Part shown: one piece after another, positions 9,435 to 19,608 of the stretch
Position numbering within the stretch: position 1 is the stretch's first letter
Layout: each line of letters begins with the position of its first letter
Translations under genes and position numbers: made by a program
Notes under the pieces: generated by a model
What the model was told of the DNA's origin: nothing
Databases searched by the model: none
What the model saw: only the letters and a program-made list of their open reading frames with translations
DNA from: Arsukibacterium indicum
Lineage (GTDB): Bacteria > Pseudomonadota > Gammaproteobacteria > Enterobacterales > Alteromonadaceae
Direction of reading: 5' to 3'
NCBI RefSeq assembly: GCF_019100565.1
Contig: NZ_JAHRID010000009.1
Coordinates: 124,001 to 188,000 of the forward strand
DNA: 64,000 bases

Positions 9435-10253
9435 TCAGAAGATACCGGCTAAAGAGCGCAGCAAGCCCTGATGCAATGGCTGCTCGGCATCCTCCCAGCT
9501 AAGGTTAGCTTTATTGGCAAAGCTAACCACTTTTACCTGATACTTGCGCCGATCAGTGGCCAGCTCCCATAATAATTCAGTGTTGCCACTGTCACCCTGC
9601 GTCAGGCGCTGCATGCTGCTTTCCTGCACCATACCAATACTGTCTGGCGCTATCCGCTCAGCCAGCTGAATATCAGTCAGCATAGTGTAATATTTATCCT
9701 GCACCAGCTGGTTACCCACATACTCAGCGCCAGCCCAGGCAGCCAGCACCACCAACGCTCTGGCAATGTCCTTGCCGTCAATATTGGTACCGTAGCTGGC
9801 ATCGGCGTACACCGCCACGTTGCTCGCCCGACGCTGTGCACTAATCCGCTCAGTCTCAGGTTCTGGCAGGGCAACTCCAGGGTATAGCAGTTGATGGATT
9901 TGCTCCGGGCTCATATTGTATTCACCACTGGCCAGCACCACTTCAGGCCGCTCCTTTAATACCGTGCGTACATTCACCTGCAACCAATACTGCGCCTGCT
10001 GCGGTGAGGCAACTAACTGATAGCCGCGACTAAGCAATAAATCCCGCACGTCATCGGCCAGCGGCAACTGATACTCTGCAGCAGTCTGGCGAATATCCAG
10101 ATAAATGGTGCGAAGCTCAGGCTCTACCGGGTCCAGATAGATGGTTTCGCTCATCCGGGTTTGCACATCTAGCTTGCCTTTTGCAACCGAGGTATGCAAC
10201 GCCATACAGCCGGTTAACGGCATCAGCACCAGCAAGCACAGGAACAAACGCAT
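9435..10253 (-). CDS. traT: TraT-like outer-membrane lipoprotein, copy 2
   Basis: Lipoprotein signal with lipobox LTGC giving Cys16, then HTSVAKGKLDVQTRMSETIYLDPV, the signature start of TraT proteins, which on F-type plasmids provide surface exclusion and complement resistance. At 272 residues it is longer than TraT (about 240); the middle lacks the glycine-rich hydrophobic stretch of its neighbour and has a different insert (GEYNMSPEQIHQ...). It begins directly after the first copy's stop. No conjugation genes are nearby, so a chromosomal envelope role is more likely than surface exclusion. Confidence 0.8.
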   Translation of the reverse strand: MRLFLCLLVLMPLTGCMALHTSVAKGKLDVQTRMSETIYLDPVEPELRTIYLDIRQTAAEYQLPLADDVRDLLLSRGYQLVASPQQAQYWLQVNVRTVLKERPEVVLASGEYNMSPEQIHQLLYPGVALPEPETERISAQRRASNVAVYADASYGTNIDGKDIARALVVLAAWAGAEYVGNQLVQDKYYTMLTDIQLAERIAPDSIGMVQESSMQRLTQGDSGNTELLWELATDRRKYQVKVVSFANKANLSWEDAEQPLHQGLLRSLAGIF

Positions 10254-10982
10254 TTAGAATAAACCTGCCAGTGAACGGGCGACGCCATCGGTGAGCTGTG
10301 GTGCAGCCTCAGGCCATTTTAAATTGGCCTGATTGGCATAGCTCATAACCCGGCTCTGGTATTTTCTCATATCAGTCTGACGCTGATAGCTTGAGGTTGT
10401 GCTGCCACTGTCACCCTGCAATAACTGATGTTCTGAGCGTTCACTTACCGAGCCACCAAATCGCTCCATAATCTGAATATCAGTAATGACGGTGTAGTAC
10501 ACATCTTCAACCAGGGCATCAACAATAGTACCGGCAGCAGCACCCGCTACCGCGGCACCAAGCCCTGCTGCACCTGAACCCCCTGTTGCCCGGTGAATCG
10601 CGTAACCGGTAACTGCACCGCCGGCCATGCCCGGACCTGCAGCAAACGCGCGATTAGCATCGCGGCCGTTCGTACGTCCGACCTGCAGCACATTGGCTTG
10701 TAACCAATAATGCGCCTGTCCCGGACTATCAATCACCTGATAGCCTTTGGCGCGCAGATTAGCTACTACCTGGGGTTTAATATCAAATTCGGGTTTATCA
10801 GAGGTGTTGCGCACATCAACAAAAATAGTGCGCTGTGCTGGTTCAACCGGGTCCAGAAAAATACTGGAAGACATCTTGGTCTGCACATCCAGATTGCGTT
10901 TCGCAACCGAGGTGTGCAAAGCGCCACAACCTGCCAGACTGAGCAGCAGCGCTGCCGCCAACACCCGTTTCAGAAGTCTCAT
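10254..10982 (-). CDS. traT: TraT-like outer-membrane lipoprotein, copy 1
   Basis: 242 residues with lipobox LAGC (Cys19) and the TraT start HTSVAKRNLDVQTKMSSSIFLDPVEP. The hydrophobic glycine/alanine-rich segment (AAGPGMAGGAVTGYAI and following, about 125-165) matches the putative membrane-associated part of TraT, and the C terminus VARSLAGLF is shared with its neighbour. This copy keeps the standard TraT length. The two genes abut with no spacer, so they form a tandem duplicate that has diverged. No transfer genes accompany them. Confidence 0.85.
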   Translation of the reverse strand: MRLLKRVLAAALLLSLAGCGALHTSVAKRNLDVQTKMSSSIFLDPVEPAQRTIFVDVRNTSDKPEFDIKPQVVANLRAKGYQVIDSPGQAHYWLQANVLQVGRTNGRDANRAFAAGPGMAGGAVTGYAIHRATGGSGAAGLGAAVAGAAAGTIVDALVEDVYYTVITDIQIMERFGGSVSERSEHQLLQGDSGSTTSSYQRQTDMRKYQSRVMSYANQANLKWPEAAPQLTDGVARSLAGLF

Positions 10983-11136
10983 ATACCCCTCGCTATATTA
11001 GATTTTATCAATTCTGCTATTGTCCGCAGCAAAGCTGAATATTATCTGAATAGTTAGCAAAGCGTTAATATCCAATAGTAAAACAATGTAACGATCTATT
11101 GCTGCCAATGGCCACCGTCATTTAGAGCCAATTACC

Positions 11137-11164
11137 TTTACTTTTGCGCTGCAATCGCTACAAT
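11137..11164 (+). promoter_or_regulatory. Promoter of suhB
   Basis: TTTACT (4/6 to the -35 consensus), 16-bp spacer, TACAAT (5/6 to -10), then a GC-rich CGCGCCGC discriminator, 70 bp before suhB. The discriminator suggests growth-rate control, which would suit SuhB's role in rRNA transcription. Confidence 0.55.
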
Positions 11165-11233
11165 ACGCGCCGCTCTTTTGTTTGTTCTTTATACAGCTCT
11201 TTTTAACGCTCTTTATAAAATAAGGTAATCGCT

Positions 11234-12037
11234 ATGCATCCGATGTTGAACATCGCTATCCGCGCTGCCCGCAGTGCTGGTAACATTATTGCCCGTGCCT
11301 GTGGCCAGTTAGATATGGTTCAGAAACTGCAAAAAGGCAGCAACGACTTTGTCACTAACGTCGACAAAGAAGCTGAACAGGCTATTGTAGCAATTTTGAA
11401 AAAGTCTTTTCCAACCCATGGTATTGTTGGTGAGGAGCATGGCGATTACGGTAACAGTGACAGCGAGTTTCAGTGGATTATTGACCCGCTGGACGGCACC
11501 AGCAATTTCATTAAAGGCATTCCGCATTTCGCGGTTTCAATCGCCTTAAAACATCAGGGTAAACTTGACCAGGCAGTGATTTTTGATCCACTGCGCGGTG
11601 AGCTGTTTACCGCCTCACGTGGCCGCGGTGCCCAGTTAAACGGCACCCGTATCCGGGTTACTGCCCTGCCAGATATGACCGGTGCTATTTTAGCTACAGG
11701 TTTCCCGTTTAAAGCAAAGCATCATTTAGACAGCTACAGCAAAATCTTTAACAGTTTTTTTGCGGATTGCGCTGATATGCGTCGTACCGGCTCTGCTGCG
11801 CTGGATTTAGCTTATGTGGCTGCCGGTCGCTTTGATGGCTTTTTTGAAATTGGCTTAAAGCCCTGGGATATTGCAGCGGGTGAACTGATTGTCCGCGAAG
11901 CTGGTGGTATGGTATGTGATTTTACCGGCGGTTCTAACCAGATGAAAAGCGGTAACATTGTTGCTGCCAGCCCGAAAGTATTACAGGCAATGGTTAAAGG
12001 TATGCGACCGCACTTGTCAGAAACTCTGGCTAAGTAA
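11234..12037 (+). CDS. suhB: Inositol-1-monophosphatase / Nus factor SuhB
   Basis: Mg2+-dependent, Li+-sensitive phosphatase; in E. coli SuhB also joins the rRNA antitermination complex. The 267-residue length matches SuhB. Metal-binding motifs are GEEHGD, DPLDGTSNFIKGIPHFAVSI, and WDIAAGELIVREAGG near the C terminus. It is monocistronic with its own promoter and is convergent with the rhodanese gene. Orthology to SuhB rather than CysQ follows from the MHPMLNIAIRAAR start and the high similarity throughout. Confidence 0.95.
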   Translation: MHPMLNIAIRAARSAGNIIARACGQLDMVQKLQKGSNDFVTNVDKEAEQAIVAILKKSFPTHGIVGEEHGDYGNSDSEFQWIIDPLDGTSNFIKGIPHFAVSIALKHQGKLDQAVIFDPLRGELFTASRGRGAQLNGTRIRVTALPDMTGAILATGFPFKAKHHLDSYSKIFNSFFADCADMRRTGSAALDLAYVAAGRFDGFFEIGLKPWDIAAGELIVREAGGMVCDFTGGSNQMKSGNIVAASPKVLQAMVKGMRPHLSETLAK

Positions 12038-12046
12038 AGCAGCTAT

Positions 12047-12096
12047 CTGTTCCGGCTTAGCGTCCTGTTCCGGCTTAGCGCCAGGTCCTAAGCCGG
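12047..12096. repeat. 18-bp tandem repeat plus hairpin between suhB and rhodanese gene
   Basis: CTGTTCCGGCTTAGCG occurs at 12047-12062 and again at 12065-12080. The second copy's CCGGCTTAG pairs with CTAAGCCGG at 12088-12096 (9-bp perfect stem, 9-base loop), overlapping the rhodanese stop codon. No T run follows, so terminator function is uncertain. Confidence 0.7.
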
Positions 12097-12459
12097 CACT
12101 TCTACTGTTAATCCCTGCTCTGTCCACTCCCGGTAGCCGCCTGCCAGACTTAATACCTGCTGATAACCCATCTGCTGCAAGCTTGCTGCCGCAAGCGCTG
12201 AACGATACCCCCCACCACAGTACAACACAATTTTTTGCTTTTTATCCGGCACAGTCTGTTCAATATCCCGTTCAATTATGCCCTTGCCCAGGTGCATCGC
12301 CTCGGGTAAATGGCCTTTTTGCCACTCGTGATCTTCCCGCACATCCAGCAACACGTAAGGTTGATTATGCTGCAGTAATTCACGGATAGTAATTTCATTA
12401 ATATCAGCCTTTGCCTGATTAACCAGGGCAATAAAGCCGGGTGCATGTTGAGCAGCCAT
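12088..12459 (-). CDS. Rhodanese-like sulfurtransferase domain protein
   Basis: Single rhodanese domain of about 123 residues, starting at MAAQHAPGF with GAGGAAA upstream; a GTG 12 bp earlier overlaps that ribosome site. The motif LLDVREDHEWQKGHLPEA is the rhodanese signature, and the active-site loop CGGGYRSA carries the persulfide-forming cysteine, followed by LAGGYREWTEQG. Cytoplasmic, no signal peptide. Function is probably sulfur transfer or persulfide carriage. It precedes a terminator-bounded sec operon and is likely transcribed separately from it. Confidence 0.88.
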   Translation of the reverse strand: MAAQHAPGFIALVNQAKADINEITIRELLQHNQPYVLLDVREDHEWQKGHLPEAMHLGKGIIERDIEQTVPDKKQKIVLYCGGGYRSALAAASLQQMGYQQVLSLAGGYREWTEQGLTVEVPA

Positions 12460-12491
12460 AGCTTTCCTCACTTTATGATCACTAAAAAATC

Positions 12492-12521
12492 AAAAAAAAT
12501 GCCAGTCACAGACTGGCATTT
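12492..12521 (-). terminator. Terminator of the yajC-secD-secF operon
   Basis: 11-bp perfect stem AAATGCCAGTC/GACTGGCATTT with a 3-base loop, followed on the minus strand by a run of Ts, 36 bp after secF. Confidence 0.88.
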
Positions 12522-12556
12522 GTAGCATATAAACCGCTTTTTTACAGCAATAGCTT

Positions 12557-13504
12557 CTACAGCAAAGGCTCGGTGCCTTCCCCTTCTTTTTCCGGCGGTG
12601 GCGGTGGTAGCATATCTTCACGGCTGATACCCAACTGCACAGCCAGGGCACTGGCCACAAAAACTGACGAATAAGTACCAATTGCAATACCAAACAACAA
12701 AGCAAACGCAAAGTTGTGAATTAATGCACCACCCATCGTAAACAACACCACCAGTACAATTATAGTGGTTAATGACGTTACTACAGTACGGTTTAAGGTA
12801 GACGTAACCGCCTCATTAATGGTTTCATGCACAGTTGCATCACGCAGCTTTCGAAAGCTTTCCCGAATCCGGTCAAATACCACTATGGTGTCATTTATCG
12901 AATAACCAATTAACGCCAGAATCGCTGCCAGCACGGTTAAGTCAAATTCAAGTTGCAGCAACGAGAATAAACCAAGAGTAATAATCACATCATGGCCCAG
13001 AGACAACACAGCACCCACTGATAAACGCCATTCAAATCGCATGGTGACATATAGCAGAATCCCTATCAGGGCCGCCAGCATGGCTAAACCGCCCTGCTCT
13101 TTCAGTTCATCACCAACGCTTGGGCCAACAAACTCAACCCGGCGCATTTCAATCGGCTCGCTGGATGTAGCGCTCAACGCCCGCAAAACCTCATTTGAAA
13201 TGGTAGATTGGTCAATGCCTTCGCGCGGTGAGATCCTAATCGCCACATCTTCGCTGGAACCAAAGTACTGCACCACAGCATCAGCATAGCCATTATCTGC
13301 CAGCACTTTGCGTACCTGCGATAAATCAGCGCCGCCACTGTAACCTACTTCAATAACGGTACCACCGGTAAAATCCAGGCCCCAGTTCATGCCTTTGACA
13401 GTGATAGTGGCAATGGAAGCAATCACCAGCAAACCGGATAACACCAGCGCCGGCATTTTAAACCGCATAAAATTAAGCGGTTCGGTAAAGCGAAATATTC
13501 TCAC
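12557..13504 (-). CDS. secF: Protein translocase subunit SecF
   Basis: Inner-membrane partner of SecD, using the proton motive force to complete protein export by SecYEG. The 315 residues have six predicted membrane segments, the periplasmic P4-like domain between TM1 and TM2, and the conserved motifs GLDFTGGTVIEV and SINDTIVVFDRIRE. The start is a GTG preceded by a GGGGGC-rich ribosome site; the first residues RIFRFTEPLNFM suit the family. It lies 9 bp after secD. The C terminus is a proline-rich acidic tail (PPPPPEKEGEG). Confidence 0.97.
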   Translation of the reverse strand: MRIFRFTEPLNFMRFKMPALVLSGLLVIASIATITVKGMNWGLDFTGGTVIEVGYSGGADLSQVRKVLADNGYADAVVQYFGSSEDVAIRISPREGIDQSTISNEVLRALSATSSEPIEMRRVEFVGPSVGDELKEQGGLAMLAALIGILLYVTMRFEWRLSVGAVLSLGHDVIITLGLFSLLQLEFDLTVLAAILALIGYSINDTIVVFDRIRESFRKLRDATVHETINEAVTSTLNRTVVTSLTTIIVLVVLFTMGGALIHNFAFALLFGIAIGTYSSVFVASALAVQLGISREDMLPPPPPEKEGEGTEPLL

Positions 13505-13513
13505 ACCGCCCCC

Positions 13514-15367
13514 TTACATAGGAAGTGACTGCACGCGGCGGCCACCCCAGATTAAATTAACCAGTAAACGGGTACCCACTACTGATGTGAAGATTGAGGT
13601 CAGAATACCAATCGCAAGGGTAATAGCGAAACCTTTGACAGGTCCGGTACCAATACCAAACAGGATCAGCGCCACCAGTAACGTGGTGATATTAGAGTCG
13701 GCAATAGTGGCAAAAGCGCGATCATAACCGTGATGAATGGCTTGCTGCACACTGCGTCCTTCAGCGAGCTCTTCGCGGATCCGCTCAAATATCAGCACGT
13801 TAGCATCAACCGCCATACCCACAGTCAACACAATACCTGCCATACCCGGCAAGGTTAAGGTTGCCCCCGGAATCATCGACATAAAGCCGGTGATCAGAAT
13901 AAGGTTGGCAATCAGCGCCACGTTGGCGATTAAACCAAAAGCTTTGTAATACAGCACCATAAAGATCAGTACTACCACCATACCCCACATAATGGCGGTC
14001 ATACCCAAATCAATGTTTTCTTTACCCAGGCTTGGGCCTATGGTCCGTTCTTCAATGATTTGGGTTGGTGCAATCAGGGCACCGGCACGCAACAACAACG
14101 CCAGATTCTGTGCTTCAGCCGGGTTATCAATACCCGTGATCCGGAAGCTGCGACCCAGCCGCGCCTGAATAGTGGCGGCATTAATCACTTCTTCATACTT
14201 CACCAGTACTGGCGTACCGTCTTCGTTACGCTCTTCACCAGGCTTGTATTCAATAAATACCGTGGCCATTTGCCGGCCAATGGTGGTGCGGGTTGCATTA
14301 GATAATAAGTTACCACCCTGAGCATCAAGCGAAATACTGACTTGTGGCCGCGAATACTCATCGTAGCCAGAAGTTGCCCCGGTAATATGATCACCGGTAA
14401 GCATGGTGCGGTTTTCCAGCAAATAAGGCACGCCGTTACGATCGCGATATAAACTCGCCCCCGCCGGCAGACGACCGTCTAAGGCCGCACCTAAATCAGA
14501 GTCATTATCGACCAGACGAAATTCCAGGGTTGCCGTGGCGCCCAGAATTTCTTTAGCCTGAGCCGGGTCTTGCACCCCTGGTAACTGTACAATAATCCGA
14601 TCGGCACCCTGGCGTTGCACCAGTGGCTCAGCTACACCAATTTCATTTACCCGGTTACGGATAATGGTAATATTCTGCTCCAGCGCATATTCGCGGATTT
14701 CTTTAACCCGGTTTTCGCTTAAACTGACAACCAGGCTATGCTCGCTATCACCGTCACTGAATAGCAGCTCCTGGTCGTTTTTAGCTAGTGCAGACCGCGC
14801 TGCGGCCACATCTTCAGCACTACGCAGTAAAATCTGCACCTGAGCGCGCTCTAAATCGGCCTGCACTGCCCGGTAGCGTATCCGCTCTTCGCGTAAGTCG
14901 GCCCGGAATGCCTGCACCAAATCGTTAAGGTTTTTGTCGATTGCTGCTTTCATATCAACAGCCATCAGAAAGTGAACACCACCGCGTAAGTCCAGGCCCA
15001 GTTTCATCGGGCTGGCACCAATGGCGCGTAGCCATGCCGGTGTAGTTGGAACCATGTTCAGGGCAGTAATGTAAGTACTGCCTAATTGGCGCTCTGCCAC
15101 TTCCCGTGCCCGCAGCTGATCTTCAGCACTGCTGAACCGGGCCAGCAGCTGGCCCTCGGTCAGGGTAACAGATTTAGCTGTTATATTTGCGGCAATAAAC
15201 GCCTGTTCAAGTTCAGCACGGGTGGTTTCGCTCACCACACCGCCACGGCTGGCATTAATATTTAATGCCGGGTCTTCTGGGTACACATTAGGCAAGGCAT
15301 ACAGGAATGCTGCCAGCAGCACCCCCAGCACCACCAAATACCGCCAGAGAGGATTTTTGTTTAGCAC
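13514..15367 (-). CDS. secD: Protein translocase subunit SecD
   Basis: Larger half of the SecDF export motor. 617 residues: TM1, a large periplasmic region with P1 head and base (about 30-440), then five membrane segments with the RND-like motif [16 protein letters not shown] and [15 protein letters not shown] near the start. A GTG codon ([12 protein letters not shown]) with AAGGAT upstream is the likely start, equivalent to E. coli MLNRYPLWK. It is located between yajC (30 bp) and secF (9 bp), standard order. Confidence 0.97.
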   Translation of the reverse strand: MLNKNPLWRYLVVLGVLLAAFLYALPNVYPEDPALNINASRGGVVSETTRAELEQAFIAANITAKSVTLTEGQLLARFSSAEDQLRAREVAERQLGSTYITALNMVPTTPAWLRAIGASPMKLGLDLRGGVHFLMAVDMKAAIDKNLNDLVQAFRADLREERIRYRAVQADLERAQVQILLRSAEDVAAARSALAKNDQELLFSDGDSEHSLVVSLSENRVKEIREYALEQNITIIRNRVNEIGVAEPLVQRQGADRIIVQLPGVQDPAQAKEILGATATLEFRLVDNDSDLGAALDGRLPAGASLYRDRNGVPYLLENRTMLTGDHITGATSGYDEYSRPQVSISLDAQGGNLLSNATRTTIGRQMATVFIEYKPGEERNEDGTPVLVKYEEVINAATIQARLGRSFRITGIDNPAEAQNLALLLRAGALIAPTQIIEERTIGPSLGKENIDLGMTAIMWGMVVVLIFMVLYYKAFGLIANVALIANLILITGFMSMIPGATLTLPGMAGIVLTVGMAVDANVLIFERIREELAEGRSVQQAIHHGYDRAFATIADSNITTLLVALILFGIGTGPVKGFAITLAIGILTSIFTSVVGTRLLVNLIWGGRRVQSLPM

Positions 15368-15397
15368 AAGATGATCCTTTTTTATTCGCTTCGCCGC

Positions 15398-15736
15398 TTA
15401 CAGCGACTTTAACGTGCCTTTTGGTAACACGGCACTGATCGCTGATTTCTGCACTGTTACTTCAGTGCTGTCGTTTAATGCTACCGTAACGAAGTCTTTG
15501 TCATCAGCAATTTTACTGATCCGGCCAACGATACCGCCCTGAGTTAATACTTCATCACCTTTACCCAGTGCAGCCATCAAATTACGATGTTCTTTAACGC
15601 GCTTGGCTTGTGGCCGGTAAATTAAGAAATAGAAAATCAGGCCAAAGGCCAGCAACATAATAATTAAATCCCAGCCACCACCCTGTGGTGCTGCTGCAGC
15701 GCTGTCGGCATAGGCATTGCTGATAAATAGACTCAT
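15398..15736 (-). CDS. yajC: Preprotein translocase subunit YajC
   Basis: Small single-span membrane protein that associates with SecDF. The start is set at MSLFISNAYADSAAA (112 residues); an upstream in-frame start would add eight residues with no support. It has one hydrophobic segment LIIMLLAFGLIFYFLIYRP and then the conserved cytoplasmic RVKEHRNLMAALGKGDEVLTQGGIVG. First of the yajC-secD-secF cluster; tgt lies 97 bp upstream on the same strand. Confidence 0.95.
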   Translation of the reverse strand: MSLFISNAYADSAAAAPQGGGWDLIIMLLAFGLIFYFLIYRPQAKRVKEHRNLMAALGKGDEVLTQGGIVGRISKIADDKDFVTVALNDSTEVTVQKSAISAVLPKGTLKSL

Positions 15737-15832
15737 GGTTATCCCCTTAAAATTAATCAAATAGTTAAGTTTTTAATTTATTACTTTAGTTAGTGCTAGT
15801 CTTAGTTAATTAGTGCTAACCAGTGTTTCAGT

Positions 15833-17002
<1,170 letters not shown>

Positions 17003-17064
17003 TTATTTCGCGGCGCATTATAGCAGCTAAATCCAGATTAACTAAATCACATGGATAGGGTTTC

Positions 17065-17168
17065 GGGGATAAGGAAATTCACGCTCCGCCGCCTTCGACA
17101 GCACATCCCTGTGCTGTCTCAGCCTCCGCGGCATCCCTGCCGCTGCTGCGCGCAAACACCTTATCCCC
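17065..17168. repeat. 104-bp inverted-repeat element with two perfect hairpins
   Basis: The element is bounded by a perfect 10-bp inverted repeat GGGGATAAGG (17065-17074) and CCTTATCCCC (17159-17168). Inside are two perfect stem-loops that share the loop TCCC: GACAGCACA/TGTGCTGTC at 17097-17118 and GCGGCA/TGCCGC at 17128-17143. It has no coding content and fills most of the tgt-queA gap. The shape resembles REP/MITE-type non-autonomous repeats, but no second copy was found in this window, so mobility or repetition is inferred only. Confidence 0.75.
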
Positions 17169-17184
17169 TCTTTAGCTGACGTAT

Positions 17185-18225
17185 TTAACTAATAAACATC
17201 GCATCGCCATAAGAGTAAAACCGGTATTGCTCGTTTATTGCTGTATCGTAGGCATTCATCACATGTTCGCGGCTGCTAAACGCAGATACCAGCATAATCA
17301 GCGTTGATTCCGGCAAATGAAAGTTAGTGATCAGCGCATCAATCACTTTAAACTGGTAGCCGGGGTAGATAAAAATCTGGGTATCGCCGTTATAGCTAAT
17401 CAGCTTGCCACCGCCCTGCTGAGCCGCCGACTCCAGTGAACGCACCGAGGTGGTGCCTACCGCTACTACTTTGTTGCCACGGGCTTTACAGCTGGCAATA
17501 GCATCTACCACCTGCTGTGGCACCTCGATATACTCAGCATGCATCTTATGTTCCAGTACATTATCAACACGTACCGGTTGAAACGTACCTGCGCCAACGT
17601 GCAAGGTAATATAAGCAAACTCTACGCCTTTAGCTTGCAGCTTATCCAGTAACGGCTGGTCAAAATGCAGGCCGGCAGTCGGTGCGGCAACGGCACCAGG
17701 CTTTTCATTATAAACCGTTTGATAACGCGCTTTATCTTCTTCGGTGTCAGGTCGGTCGATATAGGGCGGCAGTGGCATGTGGCCTAACCGCTCCAGCATC
17801 ACCAAAACCGGCTCGTCAGCCAACACTTCCAGCTCAAACAGCTCGTCATGGCGCTGATTCATCCGTACTTCGGCCGAATTTTCCAGCACTAGCACAGTGC
17901 CGGGTTTAGGCGCTTTACTGGCCCGGACATGCGCTAAAAAGCGCTTATCGTCTAACATTCGCTCAACCAGTACTTCAACTTTACCACCTGAGGCTTTCTG
18001 GCCAAATAGCCGTGCCGGGATCACTTTGGTATTGTTAAACACCAATAAGTCGCCTGGCTTTAGAAAATCGGCTAAGTCTTTGAAAATATGATGGCTTAAT
18101 TCACCGCTTTGTTTATCCATCGCCAACAGACGGCTGCTCGAACGTTCGGCTTTGGGAAATCGGGCAATAAGTTGCTCTGGCAACTCGAATGAAAAGTCTT
18201 TAACTTGCATACTTTTAGTTTGCAT
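17185..18225 (-). CDS. queA: S-adenosylmethionine:tRNA ribosyltransferase-isomerase
   Basis: Makes epoxyqueuosine in tRNA from preQ1 by transferring and isomerising the ribosyl part of S-adenosylmethionine. 346 residues, normal length. Family motifs include [75 protein letters not shown] and the C-terminal [12 protein letters not shown]. The ATG at 18225 has AAGGAA upstream; a second ATG 15 bp inside (MQVKDFSF) aligns better with the E. coli start, so the exact start is open. Confidence 0.96.
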   Translation of the reverse strand: MQTKSMQVKDFSFELPEQLIARFPKAERSSSRLLAMDKQSGELSHHIFKDLADFLKPGDLLVFNNTKVIPARLFGQKASGGKVEVLVERMLDDKRFLAHVRASKAPKPGTVLVLENSAEVRMNQRHDELFELEVLADEPVLVMLERLGHMPLPPYIDRPDTEEDKARYQTVYNEKPGAVAAPTAGLHFDQPLLDKLQAKGVEFAYITLHVGAGTFQPVRVDNVLEHKMHAEYIEVPQQVVDAIASCKARGNKVVAVGTTSVRSLESAAQQGGGKLISYNGDTQIFIYPGYQFKVIDALITNFHLPESTLIMLVSAFSSREHVMNAYDTAINEQYRFYSYGDAMFIS

Positions 18226-18305
18226 AGCGGGGGTTCCTTGGCTTTACCGACCAGAGGCACGGCTGTAAAAAAACAGCCGGTATTCTAGCAGAACCCAAAC
18301 AAAAG

Positions 18306-19214
18306 TTACTGGCATTTTTGCTGCAGCACTTCAGTTATTAAGCTGGTCATTAAACGATAACTGCGGGCTTTACTTGATGTTGGCCGCCAGGCAACACCAA
18401 TGTCACGGTATGCGTTACCACTGGCAGGCAGCTGAGTAATCAATTCAGTACTGTCGAGCAAGCCACTGTTAATAGCCATTTGCGGGATAAAGGTGACCCC
18501 CAGTTTGTTATTTACCATCTGGGTTAAAGTATGCAAGCTAGTGGCAAAGAACGGGTTTACCTTGCGGCTGTCTTCTAACTCACAGGCTTTTACGGCATGA
18601 CCGGTCAGGCAATGCTCACGCTCCAGCAAAAAAATACTTTCGTCTGGCCACTGGCTGATATCCTGATTAAACCCACGGCCCAGCCAGTCTTTGTGCAGCA
18701 CCAGCTTAAAGCCATCCTGCGCCAGTACTTCAGTATGAAAAGCGCCGGTTTCATAAGGCAATGCCAGCAAAACCATATCCAGCCGGCCCTCGGCCAGCGC
18801 ATGCAGCGAGTTGTCGGTAGTGTCTTCACGCAGCAGTAACTGCAAGTCCGGATACCGCTCCCGACATAAACTCATTACCTCACTAAGTACAAAAGGCGCA
18901 ATAGTTGGGATGCAACCTAGTCTGAACGGTCCCGCCATAGGTTTACCCTGCGACTTGGCGAATTCAGTCAGCTCTTCACATTGCTCAATGATATGCCGCG
19001 CCTGACGCACTACATCTTCGCCCAGCGAAGTAAAGATAAACGTCTTATGGTCCCGTTCGAGTAGCTGGGTTTGCATGGTCTCTTCCAGGTTGGCAATGGC
19101 CGCACTGAGCGTCGATTGCCCGACAAAGCATGCTTCGGCCGCCCGGCCAAAATGCTGATGTTCATGCAACGCCAGCAAATACTGCAGCTGTTTAACACTT
19201 GGCAATCTTTTCAT
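18306..19214 (-). CDS. oxyR: Hydrogen-peroxide sensor / LysR-family regulator OxyR
   Basis: 302-residue LysR regulator: winged HTH at the N terminus (SVKQLQYLLALHEHQHFGRAAEACFV) and a periplasmic-binding-like effector domain. Two cysteines in EHCLTGHAVKAC (C202 and C211) keep the exact nine-residue spacing of the redox-active C199/C208 pair of E. coli OxyR, which marks this as OxyR rather than a general LysR protein. It reads toward queA and is divergent from the S8 protease gene, with 394 bp between. No catalase or ahpC gene is adjacent. Confidence 0.9.
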   Translation of the reverse strand: MKRLPSVKQLQYLLALHEHQHFGRAAEACFVGQSTLSAAIANLEETMQTQLLERDHKTFIFTSLGEDVVRQARHIIEQCEELTEFAKSQGKPMAGPFRLGCIPTIAPFVLSEVMSLCRERYPDLQLLLREDTTDNSLHALAEGRLDMVLLALPYETGAFHTEVLAQDGFKLVLHKDWLGRGFNQDISQWPDESIFLLEREHCLTGHAVKACELEDSRKVNPFFATSLHTLTQMVNNKLGVTFIPQMAINSGLLDSTELITQLPASGNAYRDIGVAWRPTSSKARSYRLMTSLITEVLQQKCQ

Positions 19215-19608
19215 AGCAAATTCCGATTAAAATCTGAAACCTATTCAATATTACAAATCAATATAAACTATTGCTGTTGCCTGGTCGAGTACCATTAACA
19301 GAGGATGCCCACTCAGCTTTTTAACGTAAAGGAAACTTTCTAGCATTTTATTTTCAACTTTATTTTCAACTACTTACTGCTGGCATGATCTTTATTTGTA
19401 AATTACAAATTGAAACAGTTATTAATTTGTTATAGCTTGGACTTATAGCCGTGTGAGATTGTAGCTATAAAGTAGCAAGCATCTGAATGATTCTCTTATA
19501 CAGAGAAAACAAGTTTCATACAGGTTGAAGCCTGGTTGCGAGTTGGGCAGTCCGCAAATCAGTTTGAAGGAACAATTTATTATAAAAATCACCTCAGGAG
19601 GGTGAATC
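19215..19608. other. 394-bp intergenic region between oxyR and the S8 protease gene
   Basis: AT-rich divergent control region. It holds a perfect palindrome at 19394-19410, a candidate protease promoter just after it, and a second half-site copy TTACAAAT at 19251-19258 near oxyR. I found no canonical OxyR tetranucleotide array and no convincing open frame. Confidence 0.6.
19394..19410. promoter_or_regulatory. 17-bp perfect palindrome, candidate operator
   Basis: ATTTGTAA-A-TTACAAAT: 8-bp arms around one central base. It ends where the candidate -35 TTGAAA (19410-19415) begins; an extended -10 TGTTATAGC ends at 19436. Position suggests a dimeric regulator controlling the protease. The regulator is unknown. 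Confidence 0.5.

Noticed and set aside
18262-18281. Hairpin CGGCTGT-A-run-ACAGCCG between queA and oxyR
   Set aside because: Small stem with a homopolymer loop and no T tail; not convincing as a terminator.
19241-19275. CTAT repeats upstream of oxyR resembling an OxyR site
   Set aside because: Spacing is 27 bp instead of 22 and the ATAG partners are missing.
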